From positions 1-64,000 of IMG/VR virus record IMGVR_UViG_3300028844_004840: DNA of 64,000 nt. One strand, 5' to 3'. Below are positions 28,747-35,408 of the stretch, piece by piece (the stretch's first letter is position 1; every line of letters begins with the position of its first letter). The notes under the pieces were generated by a model. It did not search any database, was not told the origin of the DNA, and was given only the letters and a program-made list of their open reading frames with translations. Source of the stretch: a virus. A program made the position numbers and the translations under genes.

Positions 28747-29150
28747 ATGAAAGTACTTGTATGCGGCGGACGAGAATACGATAATTATGAGAATATATGC
28801 CGAACGCTCGATAAACTACACGAAGAACATCAATTCACAGTTGTGATACACGGCGACGCTGGAGCGTACAAGCAAGGCTACAGGGGGGTAGCCCTGTGGC
28901 GTACAAAGGCGCAGATGCGCTTGCCGGACGATGGGCAGAAGAACGGGGCATTCAGCAAGTAAAGATACCAGCCAATTGGTCGGGTAAGGATACTGCTGCA
29001 GGGATGCTACGAAACAAGTTCATGCTGGAATTCGCAGAACCACACCTGTGCGTCGGGTTTCCTGGCGGCGTGGGAACCAACGCGATGATGTACCTCGCGT
29101 TCAAATCAAAAGTACCCGTCATTGACACAGATGACGTAACGCATCCGTAG
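28747..29150 (+). CDS. SLOG/DUF2493-type nucleotide-binding protein with a 35-nt insert
   Basis: MKVLVCGGREYDNYENICRT followed by VVIHGDAG is the N-terminal half of a SLOG (DUF2493/YspA-like) protein in one frame. KGADALAGRWAEERGI, then FPGGVGTNAMMYLA is the C-terminal half in another frame. Between them GCGTACAA occurs twice (28864-28871 and 28899-28906), 35 nt apart, and the intervening DNA holds a perfect hairpin GGCTAC-AGGGGG-GTAGCC (28876-28893). Removing one repeat unit restores one open frame of about 122 residues. Either the gene is inactivated by a small insertion, or the segment is skipped. The stop TAG is inside tRNA-Arg. Confidence 0.7.
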
Positions 29151-29217
29151 CTCAACTGGATAGAGCACTTGATTACGAATCAAGAGGTTGTGGGTTCGAA
29201 TCCTACCGGATGCACCA
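29141..29217 (+). tRNA. tRNA-Arg(ACG)
   Basis: Acceptor GCATCCG/CGGATGC, anticodon arm CTTGA-TTACGAA-TCAAG, T-loop TTCGAAT, CCA encoded. Canonical. Its first 10 nt overlap the end of the SLOG gene. Confidence 0.93.
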
Positions 29218-29233
29218 ATAATGGAGACTGAAC

Positions 29234-29392
29234 ATGCTTTTTGTAACATGGATTGCCGCAAACACTGCCACAGTATGGGCGTGGGGCAAATGGACAGACA
29301 ATCGCAACGAAGATCCCGTCAGAGATTCATTTCTGGGCCTTGCTGCGATGATTGTCTTGAACCTAGTATTTTTAGGTATTTGGATTTTCTGA
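29234..29392 (+). CDS. Small membrane protein, 52 aa
   Basis: GGAG lies 8 nt before the ATG. Two hydrophobic segments (LFVTWIAANTATVWAW and LAAMIVLNLVFLGIWIF) flank a charged turn, giving a two-helix membrane hairpin. Unknown function. Confidence 0.68.
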   Translation: MLFVTWIAANTATVWAWGKWTDNRNEDPVRDSFLGLAAMIVLNLVFLGIWIF

Positions 29393-29403
29393 CTTTTACG
29401 TGC

Positions 29404-29432
29404 TTGACATGCGCGTAGGGTAGAGGTAGGTT
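29404..29432 (+). promoter_or_regulatory. Promoter before the suppressor-like tRNA
   Basis: TTGACA at 29404-29409, 17 nt, TAGGTT at 29427-29432. Confidence 0.55.
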
Positions 29433-29447
29433 GAGTACATTGAATAC

Positions 29448-29523
29448 GGCGATGTAGCTCAACGGTTAGAGCAGGGGCCTCTAAAACCCTTGGTTGTGGG
29501 TTCAAATCCCACCAACGCCACCA
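29448..29523 (+). tRNA. tRNA with anticodon CTA (candidate amber suppressor)
   Basis: Acceptor GGCGATG/CAACGCC (one mismatch), regular D-arm, perfect T-arm GTGGG-TTCAAAT-CCCAC, CCA encoded. The anticodon arm GGGGC-CTCTAAA-ACCCT gives CTA with T33 and A37, if the C31-A39 mismatch is accepted; otherwise the loop is 9 nt. Loop CTCTAAA is what a tRNA-Trp-type amber suppressor would have. Normal TAG stops are used elsewhere, so it is not evidence of full recoding. Confidence 0.7.
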
Positions 29524-29544
29524 AGACAACAGAAGGAGACAAGC

Positions 29545-29574
29545 CATGAAGAGCTAGATCAGACCGCCACCCTG
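29545..29574 (+). other. Tiny ORF with in-frame TAG after the CTA tRNA
   Basis: GAAGGAGACAAGCC precedes ATG AAG AGC TAG, and the frame then continues five codons to TGA. The DNA also forms GATCAG/CTGATC. It may be a leader peptide or chance. Confidence 0.25.
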
Positions 29575-29623
29575 ATCCTTAGATGAATTCACTTAATACG
29601 AAAGCAATCTAAGGAGACATAAA

Positions 29624-29992
29624 ATGTCACATGAACTAAAGATCAAAGCAAAATCCCTCGCAGCCGAATCACAGATGATCCGTCAAGAGGAACTGAAACT
29701 CAAGCGCAGCGCACAGTGGAACCGAGAGCACCAGAACACCGTAGAAGCGGAAGAGTTCAACAGTATTCGACAGTCACTATACGAACATCGAACTTGGGAC
29801 GTACGCCGCGAATCACGCGCAACAAACATCGCCCGTGCATACATCACTGGTAAGCCGTATCACACAGTAGAACAAACCACACGCGCCAACGCGATGGAAA
29901 TGGGATACATGCAGGGTCGCGTACAGAAGTTGGTCAAGAAGTACGGTGAAGGAGCATCTGGCGAAGAAATCGCTGCATGGCTTGCAGAATGA
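29624..29992 (+). CDS. Conserved hypothetical helical protein, 122 aa
   Basis: AAGGAGACATAAA precedes the ATG. Highly charged helices (KIKAKSLAAESQMIRQEELK) followed by YEHRTWDVRRESRATNIARA and GKPYHTVEQTT. Similar proteins with an R..aR..hla..fl.GkpY pattern occur in phages, without known function. TGA overlaps the next ATG. Confidence 0.75.
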   Translation: MSHELKIKAKSLAAESQMIRQEELKLKRSAQWNREHQNTVEAEEFNSIRQSLYEHRTWDVRRESRATNIARAYITGKPYHTVEQTTRANAMEMGYMQGRVQKLVKKYGEGASGEEIAAWLAE

Positions 29993-30240
29993 ATTGGATC
30001 GCGGTCACAGACCGCTTTCCACCCCACGGTGAAGTGGTTCTGGCTTGGTCCTCATGGGACGAGGCCACCGCCATCTACATGGACGGAACATGGTATCGTG
30101 CCGAAGAAGGTATGGTGATGCGTCGCGAAGTTTACAAACGATGCAGAATGGGATGTTGCGGCGAGTGGGAGAACGAAGACGTGGAAGTATGGCAAACACC
30201 GACACACTGGTGTGAAATTGTACCTCCGGACATAGAATAA
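29989..30240 (+). CDS. DUF551-like protein, 83 aa
   Basis: MNWIAVTDRFPPHGEVVLAW matches the W..v.dR.P..g..Vl pattern of DUF551 phage proteins; THWCEIVPP at the end fits too. Role unknown. ATGA-coupled to the previous gene and followed by tRNA-Gly. Confidence 0.75.
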   Translation: MNWIAVTDRFPPHGEVVLAWSSWDEATAIYMDGTWYRAEEGMVMRREVYKRCRMGCCGEWENEDVEVWQTPTHWCEIVPPDIE

Positions 30241-30244
30241 GATT

Positions 30245-30319
30245 GCGGGTGTAGCTCAGTGGTAGAGCTTCTGATTTCCAATCAGAATGTCGTGAGTTCG
30301 AATCTCATCACCCGCTCCA
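30245..30319 (+). tRNA. tRNA-Gly(TCC)
   Basis: Acceptor GCGGGTG/CACCCGC, T73 typical of Gly, anticodon arm TCTGA-TTTCCAA-TCAGA, CCA encoded. Confidence 0.93.
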
Positions 30320-30327
30320 AAAAGTAG

Positions 30328-30394
30328 CACGGGGAATCCTCTGACACGAAGATTGGTTTAACCAACTGGATCTGATGACTGTCATGAACCCGTG
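30328..30394 (+). other. tRNA-sized folded spacer 1 between tRNA-Gly genes
   Basis: CACGGG/CCCGTG closes about 55 nt containing TTGGTT-T-AACCAA. Not a tRNA. Confidence 0.35.
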
Positions 30395-30476
30395 GGCTTG
30401 CGCAGTATGGTGTGGTGCCGAACTACGTCCTAGGAAGCCGCTGGTTATCTAATAGGTGCCAGTATAGGGAGACACG

Positions 30477-30520
30477 CTGATGAGGCATTTGGCACAGCTA
30501 CGGCGCTGCCGTAGTCTCCC
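30477..30520 (+). other. Folded spacer 2 between tRNA-Gly genes
   Basis: GGGAGAC (30477-30483) pairs with GTCTCCC (30514-30520). Inside, CTACGGC-GCT-GCCGTAG (30498-30514) is an alternative perfect hairpin. Confidence 0.4.
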
Positions 30521-30524
30521 GTAT

Positions 30525-30598
30525 GCGGGTGTAGCATAAAGGTAATGCACTTGGTTGCCAATCAAGATAAGAGGGATCGTTACCCTTCACCCGCTCCA
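30525..30598 (+). tRNA. tRNA-Gly(GCC)
   Basis: Same acceptor as tRNA-Gly(TCC), T73, anticodon arm CTTGG-TTGCCAA-TCAAG, T-arm GAGGG-ATCGTTA-CCCTT with the same unusual T-loop as tRNA-Ala, CCA encoded. Confidence 0.88.
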
Positions 30599-30606
30599 TT
30601 AATTCT

Positions 30607-30681
30607 TGTCCCGTAGCTCAGTGGTAGAGCATCCGCCCGATAAGCGGGGTGTCGCTGGTTCGATCCCAGTCGGGACAACCA
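30607..30681 (+). tRNA. tRNA-Ile(GAT) with C33
   Basis: Acceptor TGTCCCG/CGGGACA, anticodon arm TCCGC-CCGATAA-GCGGG, T-loop TTCGATC, CCA encoded. Position 33 is C. Confidence 0.87.
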
Positions 30682-30753
30682 AATATATTCCTTGACATTA
30701 TAGAAATAAAAATGCATCACTCCAGCATCTTAAATCAAATGGAGGAATATACC

Positions 30754-31323
30754 ATGTCAGCAATCAAAGACGCAGTTACCACAGTGAAAGAGAAAGAAGC
30801 CGAGCTTCTGAAAATTCTCAGCGAGGCGGTCAGTCCGGTACTCGATGCCATCGCCGCTACAGGCGAAGCCGATATGATTTACATCTATGGCTACACGCCC
30901 GGTTTCAACGACGGAGATCCGTGTGAACACGGGGCAACTGTTCTGGTGAATCTCGAAGAAGTGTTCTACGAAGAAAAAACCGAAGAATACTTCCTAAAAA
31001 ACGAATTCGGTATGGAATCGGAAGAAATTGCAGAACTTCTTGAAGGACTGGACAACATTCCGTACGTTTCCCGATATTCTGACGGTGTTACCGACGAAGA
31101 CATCGCCGAGCATGCCGCAAAGAAGAAAGTGTTTCACGACGCCCTTTCAAAAGAAATCGGAATTCGTTGGGACAAACCTACCGACGCGGACATCACAACA
31201 GCCATCGAAACGATTGTAGTTCCAGCACTCGACCGAGAATTCGGCACCAACTATCAAGTACTGTATCGCCTGAAAGATGGCAAGTTCGTGCGTACCCACA
31301 GCGAATACGAGTGCGGCTGGTAA
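30754..31323 (+). CDS. Hypothetical acidic protein, 189 aa
   Basis: I start at the ATG after GGAGGAATATACC; TTGACATT lies upstream as a possible -35. Helical N-terminus (VTTVKEKEAELLKILSEAVS), then a mixed part with very acidic stretches (EEVFYEEKTEEYF). Not recognised. Coupled (TAATG) to the next gene. Confidence 0.78.
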   Translation: MSAIKDAVTTVKEKEAELLKILSEAVSPVLDAIAATGEADMIYIYGYTPGFNDGDPCEHGATVLVNLEEVFYEEKTEEYFLKNEFGMESEEIAELLEGLDNIPYVSRYSDGVTDEDIAEHAAKKKVFHDALSKEIGIRWDKPTDADITTAIETIVVPALDREFGTNYQVLYRLKDGKFVRTHSEYECGW

Positions 31324-31913
31324 TGCCAGTCCTCGCATTCAACTCGGAGGCTCCCGCTTACGCGGGGGTCATCCTACCAGAGCATATTCACTTCCATAAG
31401 GAAGACTGGAAGTATGCGGACATAGAATACTTGTTCCCGCGCTTACCAAGCACACTACAACATGTCGTGGAGCAAGCACCTTTGAAAGGCGGGTACAAAC
31501 GGACGCTACTAGATATCAAAGTGCAGCTATTGGTGCCTGAGAAAACCTCATGCATTCCTGGTTGGCATCTCGATGGGCCAGAAAATCCATTACACGATTC
31601 TCAACCGGAGGTGCATCACCTATTCGTTCGAGGTGGGGGACCCACAGAATTTATCGACCAAGAACTTACGCTACAAGTCCAGCCGGACATGAACCAGCGT
31701 GAGCTGGTTGCACAAATACCAGACGAGGTTTCGATCAAACCGATAGGTCTAAACGCTTTTCACAGTTTCACGCGTTTCGATTTTCATAGAGGCGTAAATG
31801 TAGCAAAGCCATTGACACGACTTTTGATCCGTGTTACTGAAACAGATACAATATTAGCCCGTAACAAGCCTTTCACACAGGCAGTAGGAGGACGCAATGG
31901 AGTTAAATTTTAA
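31323..31913 (+). CDS. Possible 2OG-Fe(II) oxygenase-like protein, 196 aa
   Basis: Start ATG overlaps the previous stop. The motif CIPGWHLDGPENP (His-x-Asp) and a later FDFHRGVNVAK followed by RLLIRVTETD fit the HxD...H...R layout of double-stranded beta-helix oxygenases, with jelly-roll-like strands between. Fe(II)/2-oxoglutarate enzymes are common in phages and may hydroxylate DNA, RNA or protein. Substrate and activity are not shown. Confidence 0.5.
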   Translation: MPVLAFNSEAPAYAGVILPEHIHFHKEDWKYADIEYLFPRLPSTLQHVVEQAPLKGGYKRTLLDIKVQLLVPEKTSCIPGWHLDGPENPLHDSQPEVHHLFVRGGGPTEFIDQELTLQVQPDMNQRELVAQIPDEVSIKPIGLNAFHSFTRFDFHRGVNVAKPLTRLLIRVTETDTILARNKPFTQAVGGRNGVKF

Positions 31914-32091
31914 AGATGATGCGGAGTTTGTAAGTTCTGGCGAAACACACTATGACTTGTTCGACAGTGGCTACATCAGTCCTAGCAAACTCCTCGAACC
32001 AGAAGACGCCGAACGCGTCAACAGCGCAGTGGCGTTGATACATCAATTTCTAGAAGAAGCCAGAGACAATGGCTTGTTGGAGGTATTCTGA
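31897..32091 (+). CDS. Hypothetical acidic protein, 64 aa
   Basis: TAGGAGGACGCA precedes the ATG inside the previous gene. Acidic (MELNFKDDAEFVSSGE) with a C-terminal helix. Unknown. Confidence 0.7.
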   Translation: MELNFKDDAEFVSSGETHYDLFDSGYISPSKLLEPEDAERVNSAVALIHQFLEEARDNGLLEVF

Positions 32092-32423
32092 TGCATTTCT
32101 GTGATAATTGGGTTATTATAAAAATCAACGGAGACGATCCACACTATCGCGTTTTGACTGGAACATCTGGGGGGTTCGGGACGGGAGATAGCTGGCGCAT
32201 GAACAGTGGAATTACCGCTGTTCGAGAAGATGCTGACTATTTTTACTTCGCTGGATCATCCGGATCCGAGTATGAGTGCCACAAAGATTCTTATTGCCTA
32301 CGAATGAACAACGCCCATATCTGGACACAGATGCAGAAAAAGAACAAAGAGAAGGGTGAAGAAATTTACGAAATGATGCCCGAAGACGTCGACTGGACAG
32401 CAGTAGACTGGTTAATAACATGA
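32091..32423 (+). CDS. Hypothetical protein, 110 aa
   Basis: Coupled start (TGATG). Beta-rich N-terminal part (NWVIIKINGDDPHYRVLTG, then GDSWRMNSGI and FYFAGSSGSEY) resembles small phage proteins of unknown function. C-terminus charged then DVDWTAVDWL. Confidence 0.7.
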   Translation: MHFCDNWVIIKINGDDPHYRVLTGTSGGFGTGDSWRMNSGITAVREDADYFYFAGSSGSEYECHKDSYCLRMNNAHIWTQMQKKNKEKGEEIYEMMPEDVDWTAVDWLIT

Positions 32424-32487
32424 AACACGGTTTATAAAAAATCCAGTTATACCGAGATTGGTTAATTACAAGAAGGATCATCCAAAT

Positions 32488-32789
32488 ATGCCGATGTTTA
32501 GAAAAACCCGTTGAAATTGAGGCCGTTCAGCTGACGGCAGACACGGTGCGCGAAGCCTACTAATTTATGCACGGTAGACAGGATATATCAGGACTGACCG
32601 CTGAATATTGGTATTACTACTGCGTTTCCGTTTGCGATACGGGAATGAATGTCACGACCCTAGAAGATGGCCCAGACGCGCGCCAAGCATGTGGCTTCAA
32701 TTGGAGATTGGATCATTAAAGGGATCAAGGGAGAGTTCTACCCTTGTAAGCCTGATATTTTCGAAGCCACGTACGAACCCTGTAAATAA
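32488..32789 (+). pseudogene. Decayed phage FRKKPVEIEA-type protein gene
   Basis: The family reads M.fRKkPVeIeAvq...[25 protein letters not shown]. Here MPMFRKT shifts frame at the A/C run near 32507, PVEIEAVQLTADTVREAY meets TAA, the frame then continues to about 32700, and a second shift is needed to reach [20 protein letters not shown]. At least three lesions make it a pseudogene. Confidence 0.8.
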
Positions 32790-32808
32790 AAACGTTTAAC
32801 ACTATCAT

Positions 32809-32887
32809 GCCCTCACGATGTAATAGGAATAGCATACCGGACTTAAAATCGGGGTTTTGTGGGTTCGAGTCCCACTGGGGGGTACCA
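32809..32887 (+). tRNA. tRNA-Leu(TAA), short variable loop
   Basis: Acceptor GCCCTCA/GGGGGGT (one mismatch, one G-T and one T-G pair), anticodon arm CCGGA-CTTAAAA-TCGGG (one mismatch), T-arm GTGGG-TTCGAGT-CCCAC, CCA encoded. Bacterial Leu tRNAs have a long variable arm; this one has about 5 nt. Confidence 0.75.
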
Positions 32888-32950
32888 AACACTTGACATG
32901 TACATATTATGCAATTAGTGATGTATACAGAATTTAAAAGGAGAACCAGC

Positions 32951-33172
32951 ATGGTAAAACGCGCCGTTCAGTATATTCGGAATAAGTTAACAACTATCGG
33001 GGAACACATCCGCCGAAACAAAGCTGAATTGATTCGTGGATCAGTTCTTGATCCAATTAATCACCCATCGTATTCTACAGACAAAATGCTGCAAGTCTAC
33101 CGCGCGGCTAATCACCGAGACCGTACAATAAAGACTGCAAACGGTAGATACGAAAACGCGGTAAACATTTAG
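32951..33172 (+). CDS. Hypothetical basic protein, 73 aa
   Basis: AAAAGGAGAACCAGC precedes the ATG; TTGACA at 32893 is a possible -35. Basic helical protein (VKRAVQYIRNKLTTIGEHIR). Ends 3 nt before tRNA-Ser(CGA). May bind RNA; not recognised. Confidence 0.7.
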   Translation: MVKRAVQYIRNKLTTIGEHIRRNKAELIRGSVLDPINHPSYSTDKMLQVYRAANHRDRTIKTANGRYENAVNI

Positions 33173-33175
33173 TAC

Positions 33176-33270
33176 GGACGGCCATCTGGACAGGCGAACC
33201 AGTCCCGTTTCGAAAGCGGTGAGTACTTGTTAATAGCAAGTATGGGGATCGAGACCTCGGCCTTCCGCCA
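33176..33270 (+). tRNA. tRNA-Ser(CGA)
   Basis: 95 nt with long variable arm, anticodon loop TTCGAAA, G73, CCA encoded. Acceptor GGACGGC/GCCTTCC has one mismatch. Confidence 0.87.
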
Positions 33271-33278
33271 AAAATAAC

Positions 33279-33363
33279 GCTTCGGTAGCTTAACGGTAAA
33301 GCTCCTCGCTCATAACGGGTGTTCGAAAGAACTATGTAGGTTCGAATCCTACCCGAAGCACCA
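33279..33363 (+). tRNA. tRNA with anticodon CAT and type-II variable arm
   Basis: Acceptor GCTTCGG/CCGAAGC, D-arm GCTT/AAGC, anticodon loop CTCATAA, T-arm GTAGG-TTCGAAT-CCTAC all regular, CCA encoded. The variable region is about 15 nt and forms GTTC-GAAA-GAAC. Met and Ile2 tRNAs do not have a long variable arm, so amino-acid identity is open (Ile2, Met, or a Leu/Ser-like charge). Confidence 0.85.
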
Positions 33364-33364
33364 C

Positions 33365-33459
33365 GGATAATCAACTGGACAGGCGCGCCAGACCCGCTTT
33401 GAAAGCGGTGTGCACGGGTTAACAGCTCGTGCGGGGATCGAGACCTCGATTATCTACCA
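33365..33459 (+). tRNA. tRNA-Ser(TGA)
   Basis: 95 nt, acceptor GGATAAT/ATTATCT, anticodon loop TTTGAAA, long variable arm, CCA encoded. A73 instead of the usual G. Confidence 0.86.
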
Positions 33460-33467
33460 ATTAGCCC

Positions 33468-33496
33468 TTGCACAATCACGCGTGATGTGCTTAAAT
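33468..33496 (+). promoter_or_regulatory. Promoter before tRNA-Gln
   Basis: TTGCAC at 33468-33473, 17 nt, TTAAAT at 33491-33496. Confidence 0.5.
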
Positions 33497-33507
33497 GGGC
33501 ACAACAT

Positions 33508-33582
33508 TGCGGAGTAGCCAAGTGGTAAGGCGTCGGGTTTTGATCTCGATATGCGTAGGTTCGAATCCTACCTCCGCAGCCA
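33508..33582 (+). tRNA. tRNA-Gln(TTG)
   Basis: Acceptor TGCGGAG/CTCCGCA, G73, anticodon arm TCGGG-TTTTGAT-CTCGA, T-loop TTCGAAT, CCA encoded. Confidence 0.92.
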
Positions 33583-33617
33583 GAACACCGATATTTTGGT
33601 AAACTAAGGTCACTGCA

Positions 33618-33693
33618 GGGGTGAAGCTCAATAGGAAGTAGCGTCGGATTCCAAACCCGAAGGCTGTCGGTTCGACTCCGACTACCCTTGCCA
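33618..33693 (+). tRNA. tRNA-Trp(CCA)
   Basis: Acceptor AGGGGTG/TACCCTT, G73, anticodon arm TCGGA-TTCCAAA-CCCGA, T-loop TTCGACT, CCA encoded. Confidence 0.9.
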
Positions 33694-33711
33694 AATTTAA
33701 GGAGACACGAC

Positions 33712-34035
33712 ATGTCGACCAAGAAAGACAATAAACGCCACGTCGTTCGTCGCGTCCGCCGCGCCTTGAACCTTGCTGAAACACCTATTATGTCTGTGGG
33801 AAATATTCTTATCCGTAGTGGGCATGGAAAAGGCGCAGGACTAAAACAGGTCGACGCTCGTGATAGAATCGACATTTACGATTATAGAAATTTGTTTTAT
33901 TTCGAAGATCTCACTTGTGATGAATGCGATTGCTACAACTGCATGCACGTAGTGGATGCTACAGCGGGCAATGGGTGGTCTTTTGAATCAGAAAATGACA
34001 ACAACCCTAAATTAGGTGAATTAATCGCCGTGTAA
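33712..34035 (+). CDS. Hypothetical protein with Cys cluster, 107 aa
   Basis: AAGGAGACACGAC precedes the ATG. Very basic first 25 residues (STKKDNKRHVVRRVRRALNL), then CDECDCYNC (four cysteines in nine residues) near residue 73, suggesting a metal site. It may be an RNA-binding protein; not recognised. Confidence 0.72.
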   Translation: MSTKKDNKRHVVRRVRRALNLAETPIMSVGNILIRSGHGKGAGLKQVDARDRIDIYDYRNLFYFEDLTCDECDCYNCMHVVDATAGNGWSFESENDNNPKLGELIAV

Positions 34036-34055
34036 CAGATTAACGCGCATCAAGT

Positions 34056-34151
34056 GGATGGTGAAGCAGACAGGCGTGCTGCACCTGCTTGGAAAGCAGT
34101 GTGTGCCTCGACAAACCGAGGTACGGGGATCAAGACCTCCGCCATCCGCCA
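34056..34151 (+). tRNA. tRNA-Ser(GGA)
   Basis: 96 nt, acceptor GGATGGT/GCCATCC, anticodon arm CCTGC-TTGGAAA-GCAGT, variable arm CCTCG/CGAGG, G73, CCA encoded. Confidence 0.91.
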
Positions 34152-34267
34152 CGTATATCGAATAACAGTAAGCATCAAATTTAAACTTAGATGAATCTAT
34201 TTTACATGTTTACATTACAGCCTCATCTCGTTATGAGTACTTTGTAACCCAAAAAAGGAGTGTGAAT

Positions 34268-34645
34268 ATGGCACCAATTTTATACATCTTAATGCGTACA
34301 GACCTTGCCTCCATGAATTCGGGCAAAGGGATGGCACAAGCCTGCCACGCCGCAAATCAGTTTGCGCACAAATACGCTGGGACGGATTTCCTAGAACAGT
34401 GGGAAGCCGAAACAGGAATGGGATTTGGAACTACAATTGTATTAGCCGTTGAAGATTGGTACGCACTAGCTTATTATACTTCTTATGCGGAAGATGTGGG
34501 TATACCAAGCGGGGTCACTCACGATCCGTCTTACCCGATTCGAGATGGAAAGGTAACGCACACAGTATCTTTAAGTACGTGTGGGTATATTTTCAGCGAA
34601 GACGGTCCTCTGGATATTCTGAGCAAACTAAATCTACACCCGTAA
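34268..34645 (+). CDS. Peptidyl-tRNA hydrolase, PTH2 type
   Basis: 125 aa. LYILMRTDLASMNSGKGMAQACHAANQF matches the N-terminal signature of PTH2 enzymes (RxDL..GKxxAQxxHAa), including the basic and His residues of the active site. The C-terminus (HTVSLSTCGYIFSEDGPLDI) matches too. PTH2 releases peptides from dropped-off peptidyl-tRNA. Bacteria usually rely on PTH1, so this is a phage-supplied activity. I chose ATG 34268 (AAAAAAGGAGTGTGAAT) over GTG 34262. Confidence 0.85.
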   Translation: MAPILYILMRTDLASMNSGKGMAQACHAANQFAHKYAGTDFLEQWEAETGMGFGTTIVLAVEDWYALAYYTSYAEDVGIPSGVTHDPSYPIRDGKVTHTVSLSTCGYIFSEDGPLDILSKLNLHP

Positions 34646-34681
34646 TCACACCAAAAATGGTTAAAAATAAGGAAATACACC

Positions 34682-35194
34682 ATGTTTAGCGATGAAAAAT
34701 TGCAAGAGGTGATAACGTACTTAGCTCTGTGCGATGAAAAAACCAACGTATTTATTGGGTGTGACAGTAAACGCAGCCACGACAAGCAGGGTAACTGGAC
34801 GGCAGCTTACACAAGCGTGGTCGTTATTCACCTGAAAAACGATAGCGGACGGGGATGTGGTGGCGTCGTCTTTTCTGATACCACGCATATGCCTGATTAT
34901 GATCAGAAATTCAACAGACCGTTCATGCGTATGATGAATGAAGCATATAAAGCGACCGAATTGTACCAACAGCTTGAGGATGTGCTGATAAACTTTGACG
35001 TAGAATTACATCTGGACATAAACAAAGACGCGCGACACGGATCTAACGTCGCCCATAACGCTGCTGTTGGGTACGCCACAGGAATAACGGGGCGTCCAGT
35101 GAAGACAAAACCCGACGCGTGGGCTGCAACTCATGTTGCCGACCACGGTGTACACGGTGGCTTCGATGCCAAAGTTACGCGCACGGTGCATTGA
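34682..35194 (+). CDS. DUF458/YkuK-like RNase H-fold protein, 170 aa
   Basis: NVFIGCDSKRSH (first Asp), YTSVVVIHLKNDSGRGCGG, ELHLDINKDARHGSN (second acidic cluster) and KPDAWAATHVADH near the end match the YkuK/DUF458 family, predicted to have an RNase H fold. Activity not established for the family as far as I know. It lies between tRNA-Ser genes next to the PTH2 gene, suggesting RNA metabolism. Confidence 0.78.
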   Translation: MFSDEKLQEVITYLALCDEKTNVFIGCDSKRSHDKQGNWTAAYTSVVVIHLKNDSGRGCGGVVFSDTTHMPDYDQKFNRPFMRMMNEAYKATELYQQLEDVLINFDVELHLDINKDARHGSNVAHNAAVGYATGITGRPVKTKPDAWAATHVADHGVHGGFDAKVTRTVH

Positions 35195-35239
35195 ACCACT
35201 GGTGGTTACATTTTAGAATGTAACCATCTACACTTACAC

Positions 35240-35334
35240 GGATGGTGAACCGGACAGGTGCGCCGGAACCGATTGCTAATCGAGTTGTGCCCGTTAATAG
35301 CGGGCATGGGGATCAAGACCTCCGCCATCCGCCA
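35240..35334 (+). tRNA. tRNA-Ser(GCT)
   Basis: 95 nt, acceptor GGATGGT/GCCATCC identical to tRNA-Ser(GGA), loop TTGCTAA, variable arm GCCCG/CGGGC, G73, CCA encoded. The lower anticodon stem is partly mismatched. Confidence 0.88.
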
Positions 35335-35408
35335 TGTAGTCTATTTCTTATCGCTGTACACGTGGATGGAATGCACAGACCGCATGGCGGGTATTCCTGC
35401 ATAAGGCA

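Noticed and set aside
28747-28962. Frame-0 product of the SLOG gene as a stand-alone 71-aa protein
   Set aside because: Its last 30 residues come from the hairpin insert and a shifted frame and do not resemble the family, so the unit is better described as one interrupted gene.
32608-32799. 63-aa ORF on the + strand
   Set aside because: It is an out-of-frame shadow of the decayed FRKKPVEIEA-type pseudogene.
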